DNA from: Brachyhypopomus gauderio
Lineage: Eukaryota; Chordata; Actinopteri; Gymnotiformes; Hypopomidae
DNA length: 64,000 nt
Assembly: GCF_052324685.1 (NCBI RefSeq)
Contig: NC_135223.1
Location: 19,823,822-19,887,821, forward strand
Reading direction: 5' to 3'
In this document: piece after piece, positions 22,416 through 36,167 of the stretch
Layout: each line of letters begins with the position of its first letter
Position numbering within the stretch: position 1 is the stretch's first letter
Translations under genes and position numbers: made by a program
The notes under the pieces: model-generated
The model's input: the letters and a program-made list of their open reading frames with translations, nothing else
Database searches by the model: none
Told to the model about the DNA's origin: nothing

Positions 22416-25400
22416 GTTCAACTCTGAGCTGCCGGACATGACATGACGGAAGGGCAGCGCAGAATGTACTCAATCTGGAGAGCTGTGCTCTGCACCAGAC
22501 TATTATGTCACAAAATATAGACTATGTTGAACTGTGTAGCACATCCGAGATAAAATTTCTACTGACTCTTGTGCCATTTATGACTGGGAGCCTTTGAAAA
22601 ATGAAGCTGCCTATTTTCATGTTAAGGAGAGATTAACATGATCCCGCTCTTTAGCAGTATGATATGCTAACGTAATGGAAATTTAACTAATTGCATTTTT
22701 TGTTCAATCTTTGGAAAATATTCATCACATTTACCTGAAAGAGAAAATTTTGTCCTTAAAGACTTTGTAAGTCAAAGAGGTGAGCCTCCACTGCACCCAT
22801 TACAGCTGAATTATTCAAGCTTAGAAAACATTAACGTGCCTTTTCAGACAAAGTCAAATGGAATCATTATTTGTTATTACAAATACTGTATCTTACAACT
22901 GCGTGAAATATTTTTGCAATGCTAGTCCAAGCAACTTAACGCTACATTTTTCAAAATTATTGTTAAGACTTCTAGTCTCCTAAGGATCTTCTCCTGCCGT
23001 ATGTCACTAATCGGCAGCTGCATCATTAGCTGCCAAGCTGCCAACTAAATGGGGTTTTTGCCTGTCAGGAAATGACAGCTCAGTGACAGTATTAAGAGTG
23101 ATGTGCTCCGATGAGGAGAAGTCTCTGGGCAGGTTGGGTCTCGGTATTGCATTTGAGCGTGGTAGAACTATAGACATACCCAGCCAAAATGCATTCAGTT
23201 AACCACATGCAATTTTAAATGTATACCCTGGGTACAGGTACGATGCCAGAATCTGTGACTAAGAATTTCTAAAACAACTACAAATTGAATGGTACCCATA
23301 CATATTTTTAAAATGTTCTTTTATATGTGATCACAGATAAGGATGTTTCAGCATTTGCTCGCTAATGCCACATTTAGTTTCATTTATACATGGCATCAGT
23401 ACGTAGGCTAGACTTTGCTTTAATTTGGAATAATACACAAAGCTCAACAAATAGTATACCTTAATAAAGGACAGTTCAATAGTAGAAATAAACTTGACAT
23501 AGTTTATAGGACACCCCTCAATCCACACGCCTGCTTAGCCATCCATTTAACAGACACCTAAATGCTCAGCAATGTAGTCCTGGACCCACCTCTACATAAA
23601 TCATTTTGAAGACCTTTTAATAGTGTGCAGCTGTACAGAAGTCTAAGAAGAGTCTCAGTTCACAAAGATTTATAACACATTGCTGCGCTGTGGCCAAACC
23701 TTCCCTCCCCATACACCTCCTCCCTGGTGGTTTTATCATCAATGTGACAAGCATTTCCCATCGTTCTGTTTTAAGATAATCTACCATTTGATTAACCTGT
23801 GTCTTTTAATGGTGATCAGAAGATTTGCTCAAGATAAAAGATTTCTTTTTTTTCCCCATTTTTTCAATTTTCCATTTTTTCCAAGTTCCTTGGCTAATAC
23901 GAAGCATTTTGTGAATTAACACCAGAAGGGTACAATAAACTCTATTTGTAGCCATTTGTGTCCAGGTTGTCTTACATTACATAACAGTCATAGGTGGTAG
24001 TTGCAAGCAGGGTTTTTTTTTTTTTGCTGTGTATCAGTACTATGGATTTCAAGGATCAAGGGTTTTCAATTCCGATTAAATACTGAGTGTGACCTTTGAT
24101 TTTCTAAGAATTCTAAATGCAAAAAATACAATCTAGTTCTATTTTATGCAAGGAACTGCAATCCTGTGTCCTGAATCAGCAAATGAAAGCGGTCACTTCC
24201 AATAGTCCTGTGACCTCTTGGCACTAAGAGGTCTACTACATTTACAGGCTGGGTTAAATCTTTGATAGAAAACATCCATCTGAACGCCAAGCACCAACAG
24301 TTATACTCAGGTACACACAAAGCAAAAAACTACTGAGTAGGAGCAGCTAAGACACCTAGGCTTGTGTGGACATGAAAACGTGTCTATTTCAGAAACACAA
24401 AGATGGGCAATGTGTTATCACTGTTAGTGTACTGCAAGTGTTCCAAAAGGCAACCATGGTTCAGATAAAATGTGAGTCAGATTGGTGGAGAATATAGCTG
24501 ACCAGTCACTGCTTTAGCATAATGTGCAACACAGTTTTGCATTTTCAAGATTTACTGCACATGAAGGAAAATAAATTCTCCATGGTAGACTCCTTGTCTG
24601 AAACTAGCTAAAGACAACAAGTGATTAAACAAGACCTACTGAATGCTAATATGATTAGAACCAATGTATATCAGTGCAAGGGTTACAGCGATGAGTTTAG
24701 CTGAAATTAATCATCTGCTACACACAACAATACCTTTGGACAAAGACATTTACAATCAGTCTATCAGTGGAAAGGTCTGTGACACTGATGCTTTCTGGGC
24801 AGGAAAAATGCCAAAATGAAAATGGAACTCACTATGCCTTTCATATGGAAATTATAAGGTTGTTCTATAAACATTTCTTATGCCTATGCATAGAATACAG
24901 TCAACGTTATGTCCTGAGTTTTCTAATATGACAGAAACCAATTTGGCTATGCTTCCTTCATAAGGAATTGCCTCGGAGGTAGGTCATTTGTTGTGATGGA
25001 GTGACCATGTACTTGTTAACCTGTGATATGAATTTCTCACGTCAGACTCTGTAGGTGTGCTTCATATTCACAGTGCACCTGGTCTGTCAGTTTTAACCAT
25101 CTGTCACACCGCCCATGGTATGCAGTGTCTAGCTGACCATCACAGGTGACTACTACAGTCTATGGCACAAACAACAGCCTATACAATTAGCAATACTGCT
25201 TTGAAGATGTCTGAAATACAGACACATGTTATTATGATAGCACCGTTTTTATGTTAATAGTATAAACAGTGTTTCCTGAAATGTGGAGGAAAGGTCTAGA
25301 TGCAATACCTATTGTTTTCTGTTGATTTACTGCCTTCTAATCTCTGATTCCTTCTCTACCACTCCGCTACTGTTAGATAACAAGGAAGCCACAGTTTGCT

Positions 25401-25562
25401 ACATTTGGCAGGAAGTGCTACTAGAAAGCAATTAACACTCTGCTCACACACATTGCTCTGGGTTATTGTGTTATACACAAGAAAAGAAAAAGAAAGACAA
25501 ATGTGAAAATTGTGTAAGGTGATCTTTGCACAAAAAGAATCCTGTCATAAAAAAAGGGGAAA

Positions 25563-25600
25563 ACCCTAATCCTATTCCTAACCCTAACCCTAACCTTAGC
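25563..25600 (+). repeat. short interstitial telomere-like (CCCTAA)n
   Basis: CCTAACCCTAACCCTAACC is preceded by two degenerate units, about five units in all. The hexamer is the vertebrate telomere repeat, C-rich strand. Confidence 0.8.
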
Positions 25601-27140
25601 TACACTAATGTAAGCTGCATTAAGATGGCAATGCAGACTATGGCGTATCACAGACACTCTTCAAAAGTGCTAGGAAACTCTGTTTGGATCAAAGGGGCTC
25701 TCCTGCCTCAACCCTGTCTCAATCCTTGCTCTATGCTCCATCACTGATAGGCAAAAAAAACGAATCATCCAAAAATATCATTGGTAGTAAAACCGGGAAA
25801 TGCTCTGCACCACAGTGACACCGTATATTTCATAAGGCAGAGAGTCTTAGACAGGGATCAATAAGAAGCTATTTACAGTAAAAGATGCTCAGTGCAAATA
25901 CTCAAACTACCTGGTTTATTTAGAATGCAGAGATGTGTGCTTATAGACACCTATTTCATGTCACCTTTAATTTCCAGTATATATTGCTATTTATGTACAA
26001 GTTTAAAGGAAGGAACTGTTTGCATGTTTTATGTACATGGTTTGACTATAATGGGCTGCCTACTGCCACAGTGAGGTTAACTGAGTAGTTTGTTATGCCA
26101 TCATAAAGAAATAATGCCAAAAACAATCCACCCAGTGCAGTCAAACCGCAGCTGTTCTGCTCTTTCCTAACAGAGATGAGAAGGTTCACAAAATCCACTA
26201 CAGTCACATGGTCAAAGAGAGGGATGGAGAAAATAAGAATTTGGACTGCTGAGTCATCAGTGTAAGGAAACGCTTTTTGTTTTGCTACTGCTCTGATCTT
26301 GTTATAACCACTAGTGGTTTTGGATAAAAAAAAAAACTGAAAAGGGAATTTTACAAAATGAAACTTTGTTGGTTGAATCATGCTAATATTGAAACTTTTT
26401 CAAAATTTTTCTGTGGGACTGAATATTAGAAGATTAGAGTCATCTTTTGTAACATTAAGATGATGTAATAATACAGTCACTGAATGTTTATTTTTAGAAG
26501 GCAACCTATAAATATGAGTCTAGTGTATCAATTTACTGGACTATTATATATTTAGCAAAACATCATTATATTTCAAATAAATTTAGAGTCAATAAAATCG
26601 TCAAGGTCATCTAAACTATTCTGCCTGACAATGTGACATTTCATTTTTGCACTGGTTCAATGTGTCAAACTCAGTGAACATGTCTGCTTTTTCTTATTGG
26701 AGGAGGGGGCACATAACCCTTACATTTCGAGTTTTCTGAAATTGCATAAAATATTCGCCGAGTTTAAGTGCGTGGTGGCTTTAACGTCCCAAAAGGACAA
26801 CAAAATCAGTGTTTTATTACTGTAAAGCTGGAGAGTTTAAACATTCAGAACAATGACTCGGCAGATTTAACCGCAATTTTAACAGATGTTGTGAAGGACG
26901 CACGTCAAATCCCCTTTTTGGAGGCCAGATGTTGCACACAACCGACATATTTTTTCATTGTTAAAACGGGCTTGTCGTGTATGTTTAACCTGTAATCAAA
27001 GCATGAAGAACAAGTCCTTATTTAAATTCTGCTCACATCTGTGCACTCGGCGTATGTGTCCCCGCGACCTGCGGTGCACGGCTACACAGGTGCGAAGGCG
27101 CTTCTTGTGGCGGAGGGGAGGCGGAACTTGGAGCGCTGCC

Positions 27141-27236
27141 TGGACGTCAACGTTTAAATACGAGGAGCCCGGACATCAAAGCGATTCACTCCCAACGGTT
27201 ATTCGGTTATTCGACGAAGCATCACCGGCTGAAAAC
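27141..27236 (+). promoter_or_regulatory. calb1: probable calb1 core promoter and 5' UTR
   Basis: A TATA-like TTTAAATA (27153-27160) lies about 77 bases before the ATG, after a GC-rich stretch (about 27060-27130) rich in CpG. GGACGTCAA at about 27143-27151 contains a CRE-like CGTCA half site. Placement is by sequence pattern only. Confidence 0.5.
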
Positions 27237-30200
27237 ATGGCAAACGCTTACCTTCAAGGAGTTGAGATCTCTGCCTCTCAGTTCCTGGATATCTTTCGCC
27301 ATTATGACAAGGATGGTAAATTTGTTTCTTTTTATAGTGGAAAGAAGACTTAATGAAGTGAACAAAATTACGAGTTTCAAAGTTTCATTCAAATGTTCTT
27401 CTACAGGAATCCCTGTTTAACGAGAGGTTTTCGTAGTCTTTATATTTTCAACATTATTTTCAAATCAAAGATAATGCGCTTTTATTTGACTTACTGCGTT
27501 GACCAGAAAAGTATCCGATTTTAAATCGGTTATTTTTTCGGATATTTTTGGCGCGCCCAAATTTCCACCCACTTTAAACGTCTGTGCGTTCAATGTCATT
27601 GATGTGGCGATGTAAATTCTCCCAGGTAATGGATATATCGAGGGAAAGGAGTTGCAGAACTTTATTAAGGAACTTCAACACGCTCGGAAACAAGCAGGAC
27701 TGGTAAGTTAAAACATCCAGTCTGAGAGCAATGGCTATTTTCACAGTTATGTGTCTTTCATATTGAGATTTTTGATTAAGTGTTAAGCGACAAAAAACCT
27801 TTAAAAGTTACCAAGTTAACAATCGTAAAGAAACGTTACATGTCCTTATTGCAGCCTACGTGATTTATTGATATTACTGGTCTTATTACTGCAATAATAA
27901 TAAGAATGATAATAATAATGCAAAAATATTTAACTCCTTCTGTATATGCAATATATTCAGTGGCTATGTATTGAGTAATAATATTTCATTTATCATGTTC
28001 ATTAAGGATTAAGCTAAATGTGCCTATTGTTAACCTTGCACCAAATTCTGACTTTGCTAAAAGAAAATTACTGCCATTACCAATAGTGATGAATATGTTT
28101 CTGTCACAGTGATAGTATACAATATGCCATCATTTTCATGATCATGTTGGTAGATTTCACCTATGTGACACCTATATTACCAGTGTGCCATCTGCAGTAT
28201 TATTGTGCACTTGGTGCGATGTTTTCCAAGCTTTGCTATGTTACTGTTTTCATAGTTCATACTTTCACTGTATGTGGTATTCAGTAAGTGTTATATTAGA
28301 TATCTACCTATAGTATATTAGTGTGCCTTTCTGGAGCACTGTGTTGGCAATAGTCATATTATCAGGATAACTGGCGTGCAAAGTGCTAAAGCTTACACTT
28401 AAACCTAATTTGGAGTATAAATGCATTTGAACTCATTAAGGGTTGTGAAAACAAAATGACTGGAGATTTAGAATGGCTAAGTAGAAAATGTAGAGTATAT
28501 GCAGATAGTTATGACAAACATAGGCAAAACAATCTAGACAGGACAATTCAGCAGAGTCTGGTCTGTCCTCAAGCAAAAAGGCTGTACTGTGAATAATGCG
28601 AGTCCAGTAAGATTTTGTTGGCAGCATAACCTAACAGCAGTGAGCAGTAGTGAACCATGGTATAAAGCAATAAAGGCCCAGGGTGGCTTACAAGCTTTCC
28701 TACAGAAACAAAGGCAACCCAATTCTGCTTCTTCAGATAATAGGCCATTTGGTCAACCATGTGACTAAGAATTAGCCAATAATTTGCATCCTACAAGTGC
28801 AACTGGACAAGACAAGGAGAATGACCCTGTACCAGTCATTGTTGTCCAATAGCAGTGTCCCACTCAAGGTACACAGAGATTCATTCACAGAAATGCTGCT
28901 GCTTAGTTTTCCTCTCTGTGTGTGATAAAGTGCTCAGACATAGACATTTAAATCAGACGTTTATGGATTTATTCTGCAGAGATTAGGTACTGTTATGATA
29001 GGAGAGAAAGATGATGTTCTTGTGATAAAAGATTATTGTGAAATAAATTTCCACCAACCTTTTTTGTAAACGGAATATTATATGAATGTACAATGTAGTT
29101 GTAGCAACACAGCCTTTGAATGACAGGACTGGTTCTTCCCAAGTAATTTATTTTCGTCAACATCATTTCTTTTTCGGGTCATTTGTTTTTCATTTCCAAG
29201 TTTGCATGTATAGCACAGTATTGGTTTTAATGACTGAAACACTAGATTGCCTGACAACTGGTGGCATTATACGCAATAGTGAATTTAATTTGGTTGCTCT
29301 CTAGACTATAACTACATTCTGGCTGAATCCTTTTGTTCAGACACAGTGTGGTCTAATAGATGTTGTTTATACTGATCCAGTCGAAGTGTGAGAGAAGAAG
29401 AGCTCTAATAGTCCCCAAATACACAATACAATGTCAGTGAATATCCAACACATGTTTAAAAGCCATGAGCAAATGTCATATGTGGACAGCTGAATACAGA
29501 TATAAGCTATATAGTTTTATATTATGTAGTATATAGTAATATAGTTTTCTTTAAGAATGCCTAAGTGATGTGTGTGGTAAATACCAGTAACAGCCTATAT
29601 ATCTTACTTATATCTTAAGCATTTTATGATGTGCCCTTGGGATAAGATTAAAGCAGATTTTCCCTTTAATGCATTTGTTGCAATGTACTAATTGTGAGAG
29701 CAATATTTCATAATGAGATGAAGCTGAGTATGGACACTACCATTGAGATTACCCTGGAGAGGACTTTTTTAAATGGCAGAAACTTCATTCAGTACAATAA
29801 ATAAAGCAAATTCTGTCATCTTGTACCACCCGTGGGTTTTCTTAATGGTACTTTGCTGAATTAAGTTCACAGAAACAGTGAGTCTAAAGTCCCAAACCCA
29901 CTACATACTCCTCTTTAAACATAAACCCACACTGGCCAACAGCATACACAACTATGCAGCCCACAAGCAGCCAGTCACTTCCTAACCCATTAAATACATA
30001 TTTACCTCCACAGCAACTATAGCAATTTTTTTTATTTGCCTATTAATAGCCTTCAGCTGTTCTATCTTTAGCCACACAACTTGTTTTTTTTTCTGATGCT
30101 GCACTAACCAGCTACCTAAATTCTTAGCTCAAGGGTTCCAACCTTTTGCAACTTGCAGACCATTTAACCCACAACTAAATGTTCCATGGTGTGGAGCATG

Positions 30201-33200
30201 AAAATGTAATCAATCTTCTTAAATAAAAGTAAAATTGCTATATTTCCTTTGTTGTTGATAATGCTTGATTTTCTTAGTCAGAGATGCAGTGGCTGTTCAG
30301 AGCACATCAACTAATATAAACTATTTTGCTAATCTACTGGCTGCTCCCCTCTGGTCCACTCTCTGTTGTAAGCAGAGTGTCTAAATGTGCAGCTGACATC
30401 TGAAAATGCTGCAAGACATTTTGCTCTTTGTGTAATGTTTCTCTTTAAAAAATAAAAAGCTGTGCTGTGTGAACTAAGGGGACTCCCTGGCACGAGTGCA
30501 TCAATCAGAGCGTTTTTGGCAGATGTAGGGCATCTGAGGTTGTATGCATACTGCACACCTGCATACTGAAATAACCTACTGTTTTACCTGTTGAGCATAC
30601 TGCATAGCATGCAGAGTTGTTGCATACTGAATGTAGTACATTCTGTTTAGGATGCAGCCCTTTATCCTTACCTATCTCAGATCATTTATGTGCTCTAGCA
30701 GCTGTTGGGTACTCGACACAGTACTAGTTGTCAGTGTTATGTCATGCCCTGATTGGCCTGCAGCCTCTCCCAATTAGAAGCTTCTCACCTCCATTGCCAT
30801 TGTAAAAATGGTCCCGCCACCCATTATACCCATTTCCAGTCGTTGCCGGGATGTAGACATCCCACCTTTCCCTGAAGTTCCAGGAGTCTCCCACATTTTA
30901 ACAGGGGTTCCCTGAAGCCCGCTCCAAAGATGAGGGGTCGGGGCTTGCCACATCCCAGAAATGAGTTTTTACAGGGTAGGATGTCTGAGGAGGTAGCATT
31001 CTCTCCTGTATTATAAAAAATAAAACAACTTCAAAATAAGCATCAAGCAGCCTAGTTATCCTACCTGGAACACCAGTGATTTCTTTATGAGCTTGTGCAG
31101 CACGAAACCAAAAGCCTTAGCAAACCCTGAATCTGATGCCAAATCATTCTGTTATGCTCCAAACAACTTGCAAAGCCAGAAATCCCTGTTCGTTGTACTC
31201 ATGTATTGATTAAGTTATTCACTTTCCCAGTATGCAGCCAGGCTCTGTGCGATCACACTAAAGAAAATCTTAAGTCTCCACATTGAGAAGACTTACAGAC
31301 TGAAACTCATTTATACCCACATACTCCGTCTCTTTTGGAACAATGATATCTCCTGGTCTTCTCCAGCCTTTTGAGATGATCCCTTTCTTCCAAACTACAA
31401 CCATCAGGTTCCATATAAAATGTTTTGGTGGATGCAGGACTCCATTAGGCCCTGGTGCAAAACCTGCCTTTGCACAACACACCATGTCTTGAACCTCACA
31501 CCATGTGGCACAACACACCATGTCTTGAACCTCACACCACTTTGGTGGGCTGACATCCATTTGCCACTCTGTGTCACTCTATGTCTACCCTAGCCCTAGT
31601 CTGTCCTAGCCCTAACCACTACCCTAGCCTGCTCCTTCTTTTCCTCCAACGCATCCTGTAGCTCTTCCTGCAGTGTATCAATCAGAGGTGTATACTCCAG
31701 GTTCAGAAAGTAAAAGTCCTCACCAGGATTTTGCTCAAGCTTGCTAGATTTTCTAATTAGTGCAATCCAGGTAAAATGAGTGGAATCAACACAATCCTGG
31801 AAGCCTGAGCAAAATCCTGGTGAGGACTTTTACTTTCTGAACCTGGATTATACACCTCTGGTATCAATATCCTCTTTCCTCCTCCTCTACTCTCCTCCAT
31901 TGCTTTATAAGTGACCTTTACCTCCTATTAGGATTAGGTCTATTTCGACATGGCATCTTGACTTCATTATGCTTTATCCCCTTTCTGCAAACTACCAAAC
32001 CTTGCTATCCCATATTTATAAATATCTTTACAATTCAGTTTATTCTCTGCTAAACTGGTCACTATGCCTTTCAGGTCATCATTAACACTCCTCCAACCTC
32101 CCTTTTACCAGACATGTTTAAGCATGAGGTAGAGGAAATACATGCAACAGCAGGAATACATTGTCTGCTGGCCCATTGCATCTTGCCTTGTTCATCTCAT
32201 CCAGCAAACTATTGCTCAAGATTATTGGTCTCTGTATGTGTATCGGTATTGGAAAAGAAATTCAGCATTGCTGTGTGAGCAGAGAATAACCACCGACCTA
32301 GCTTCATATTAAAGTGCTCATCACAATCTGTGATATCAGTATAATGACAATAGTTTATTTTTTGTGAGAATTGTGTAATGTTGAAAGCAGTGGTGGTTGG
32401 TGCTAAAAGTAAAAAATCAAAACATACAAAGGTACACAAAAAATATATATCAATATGCAGCTATATAGCCCAGCGAGATTGTACCGTGTTTGGTAATAGC
32501 AGAAGACTAAGTGTATTACATAATCTTGTTGGCCTATTAATATATATTTAAAATATATGCTAGTTTGGTTAGGATTAGCCACCAAGCTAGCATATATAGT
32601 TTCAAAATCTTAACGTCTTCACACGCTCTCAAGTTTCCTGCTGGAATTACATTTCTTATATATTTGTAACTTTTATAACGTAATACAAATGTAACGTAAT
32701 ACAGATATTTGTAACTTAATACTGACGAAACACCACTGGTTTAAAGTGTCTCCTATCTCACAATGAGTGGATTCCTTCTTTATCATTACATGTTTTTTTA
32801 TAGGAACTAACAGATCAAATGAGGGCTTTTGTGGAAGAGTATGAGGAAAATGATGATGGAAAGATAGATATTACTGAGGTAAGAAATCAGTTAAATAAAA
32901 AAATGTAGAACATCTGATAATTCCTTCACTTATTCCTACAATGTAAATGATTCGGCATGTGATATGTATCGTCTGTCTAGCACCAACATAGTTTTGGCAT
33001 ATTGCAGTTTGGCTGTGAAAATGATGAAACCTGGTGAAATACAGGCTCTTGTTAGATAAGCTTCACTTCAAGGTGACTGATACATACTGGTGATGTTTTC
33101 AGATTGTTCTCGGAATTAAATGTCTTTTTAATTATGATGAATAATGAATGCATGTTTACATGAATAAACATGAATAATATGGAAATTGCACTGTGCAAAC

Positions 33201-36117
33201 CTGTATGTAGCAGTCATGATACCTAGCTTCACAGAAGCAGCCATCAAGTTCAGAAATTGTCTGATTATATTGCCAATTAAGCTAAAGTATTGTTTAAGAA
33301 GTTTAAGCACTAAATCATCCAGTGTAGTGAACAGGGGGTACAGTGTACCACTCTATAGAGATTTACAATTTGTATATCTACAGATATTTTGTTAACCAGA
33401 AAAACCTATACTGACCCAAATATCAATTATATATCAAGAATAATAATAAAAATTATTAATACAAGAAATATACTTTTTTGTTACAGTTGGCAAAAATACT
33501 TCCCACGGAGGAAAATTTCTTTCTATTTTTCCATCAGCAGCTGAAGTCCTGTGCAGAGTTTATGGAGGTATTTTCTGACTTGCTTTTTAACTTCTTTGTG
33601 TGTTTCTTACATTTAACTGATTGCAGGTGTTGCCATCACTGCTCCTTAATGTTATTTTAAAAAATGTGTTAAATTAATACTAATTAATACTAACTTTAAG
33701 AATAAAAACATGTCAGCATTAGAGTTCATTGCTTATGGAAATGTGTACACAATAACCACTTTGGTAACATGCTAGAAGAAATCTTTAAGAAGCTGTGTTT
33801 CCGAACAGGCCTGGAGAAAATATGATGCTGATCACAGTGGCTACATTGAAGCTGATGAGCTTAAGGTGAGACTAACCAGTGTCCTATAATGACCTGAGAG
33901 GTGCAAGATCGATGATGGAGCAGCTCCATCATCAAACTCTGCATGGTAGTGAAGCATAAAGATATTTTTTCCCATCTCATTTTATCCTGCTACTGTAAGT
34001 GAAACTGGACCCACTGGCTAACATCCTATGCACGACCCGCTGGCCTTACTTGTCCTCTATTGATTTGTCAATCAGAAACAACACTGACCTTTCAGAAGTG
34101 ATTTTCATAGCTGGTGCAACCCAATATGTTATTTACTGGGCCGGTCAAAGCCAAATGGTCCATAAGCTTTGTCAAGTACTGCCCTTTTCCATTGACACTT
34201 ATATTTTTTAAATCACGGGCCTTGGCTTTCGAATGAAATTGAGAAATATATGAAAAACTGCAAGAGACTGTAACCTTAGCACTGACCCATAGACACAAAG
34301 CTCATAGGGAGAAAAGTTAGAAAGCAGAGGAATAGAGCCAGAATCACCATCAGAGATACTTCTGAATAGATGTCCGATTTTCAGTCATTCTATGATTAAA
34401 GACTGAAGGGCTTCATCAGCAGGACCTACACAGAAGGTGATGCAGACTTGACAACTACCGGGAAACAATTAGAGATTATGTCTTTGGAGACAGCATGGTC
34501 ATGCTTAGCATGAGAAGCAAACAGCTATTGCTGATTAATGTCAGTTTCTCTGTCTGTAAAGCACTTGGTAAGCCATGATTTTAAGTGCTAAATAAGCAAA
34601 ATAATGTTTATTTGAATGTGTGTTTATATATAAATGTGGAAGAAATTTGAACCACGAATGAGTTTCTGTAAGGAATCCTTCAGCAATTATGGTAAAGCTC
34701 CATTTGTACAGTAACTAAGTGATCCAATGTGCCTTCAGAGTTTTTTGAGAGACCTGCTTCAAAGGGCAAATAAACCGTATGATGAGGAGAAGTTAGAAGA
34801 GTACACAGCAATCACGGTAAGACTCCATGTCATTAACAAGTCAGTGCTTCATCTCATTCCGTAGTTCCCCTAATTTATAGTTGAATCGTTCTTTGCTTGC
34901 AGCTCAAAATTTTTGATTCAGATAATGATGGAAAATTGTGCCTGGCAGAAATGGCAAGGTTTGTTTCACCACCTCCTTGATAAAGTCTTCAGTTCTTTAG
35001 CTGTTTAGCAGTTGTCATTGTGCTTTAGCGTTGCTATTGATGTTCTATTTAATTTCACAACAGGCTGCTTCCAGAGCAAGAGAACTTCCTGCTTAAGTTT
35101 GAGGTTTGTTTCTATCAAGGCTAAGACCATTATGTCATACTGCAGTGATTCTGATTGTGTTTTCTTATAAGCAGAAATTATTACAATTTTCCCATAGGGG
35201 GTAAAAATGGACACAAGTGAGTTCAACACAATCTTTGAACTATATGATAAGGTATGTACATAACTCAAAATTCATGTTTGTGTGACAACAGTCTGCTTAC
35301 ATAAAATGATTAAACTTGCATGTCTTAACAATGCCAAATATTTTAAGTTTTAAATGCAAAGATCAATTAGGCATTCTCAGGTTCTGCATCTAAGTTCCAC
35401 TCCTAAGGATAGATGTTATCTGTATGCAGAGAGGGTGGCCTGTCTGTATCTCACCCCCCACACCACGCCATTGCTTGGCTCCAGATACACTCTAATGTAT
35501 TAGTGTTGTTTTGCTGCCAAGGACAGCACCTAAACTCCTTATTGACTGGTAGGTTCAGTTTGCATAGCCACAGACGCATACCTTCGACTGCTGGCTATTT
35601 GTATACCACAGTGGGGACGTGGCATTAAAAAAAGAGCACATACTCTGCTGACACATTCTACACACATCTGTTAAAACACATATTGTTTGTCAATGAACGT
35701 GGTCCCTTTTAAGTACTAGTTTACGCAGATAGAAGTGGCTAAAGGTCAAAGTGTTGGCCTAAGGCTGGTAGTGGGGTGGTTTACCCTCTGGTTTGCTTTT
35801 TTACAGGGAATACCTGTGGATAACATTTTCACATTGTATTTACATTATCAGTAGTATGTAAGAGCAATCTACACACCAGAGTAAGCTTTTTTTAAAATGC
35901 AGTGGACTGTGGTTTCATTTTCAAAGATCTTCATGAGAATTCATGATTCTTACTTGTTTGTAGTGTGAACAGAGCTACATAACAAGCAGCGTGTTATTGC
36001 ACTGACCTCGTGTGCGAAACTCGTGTCTTCACTGCCTTTCTGTCTCTGTGGAGAAATGGCGGGAAACGAACTGGGAATAAAATAGCACGACATTACGTTT
36101 CCAGTGTGCATGACGAA

Positions 36118-36167
<50 letters not shown>

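Larger units (their letters stand above)
22100..27140. other. pnp-calb1 spacer, no gene seen
   Basis: Five kilobases without a recognisable exon or domain. It contains a (GAAT)n tract at about 22373-22415, a short telomere-like repeat at 25576-25599 and A/T-rich unique sequence. Confidence 0.6.
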
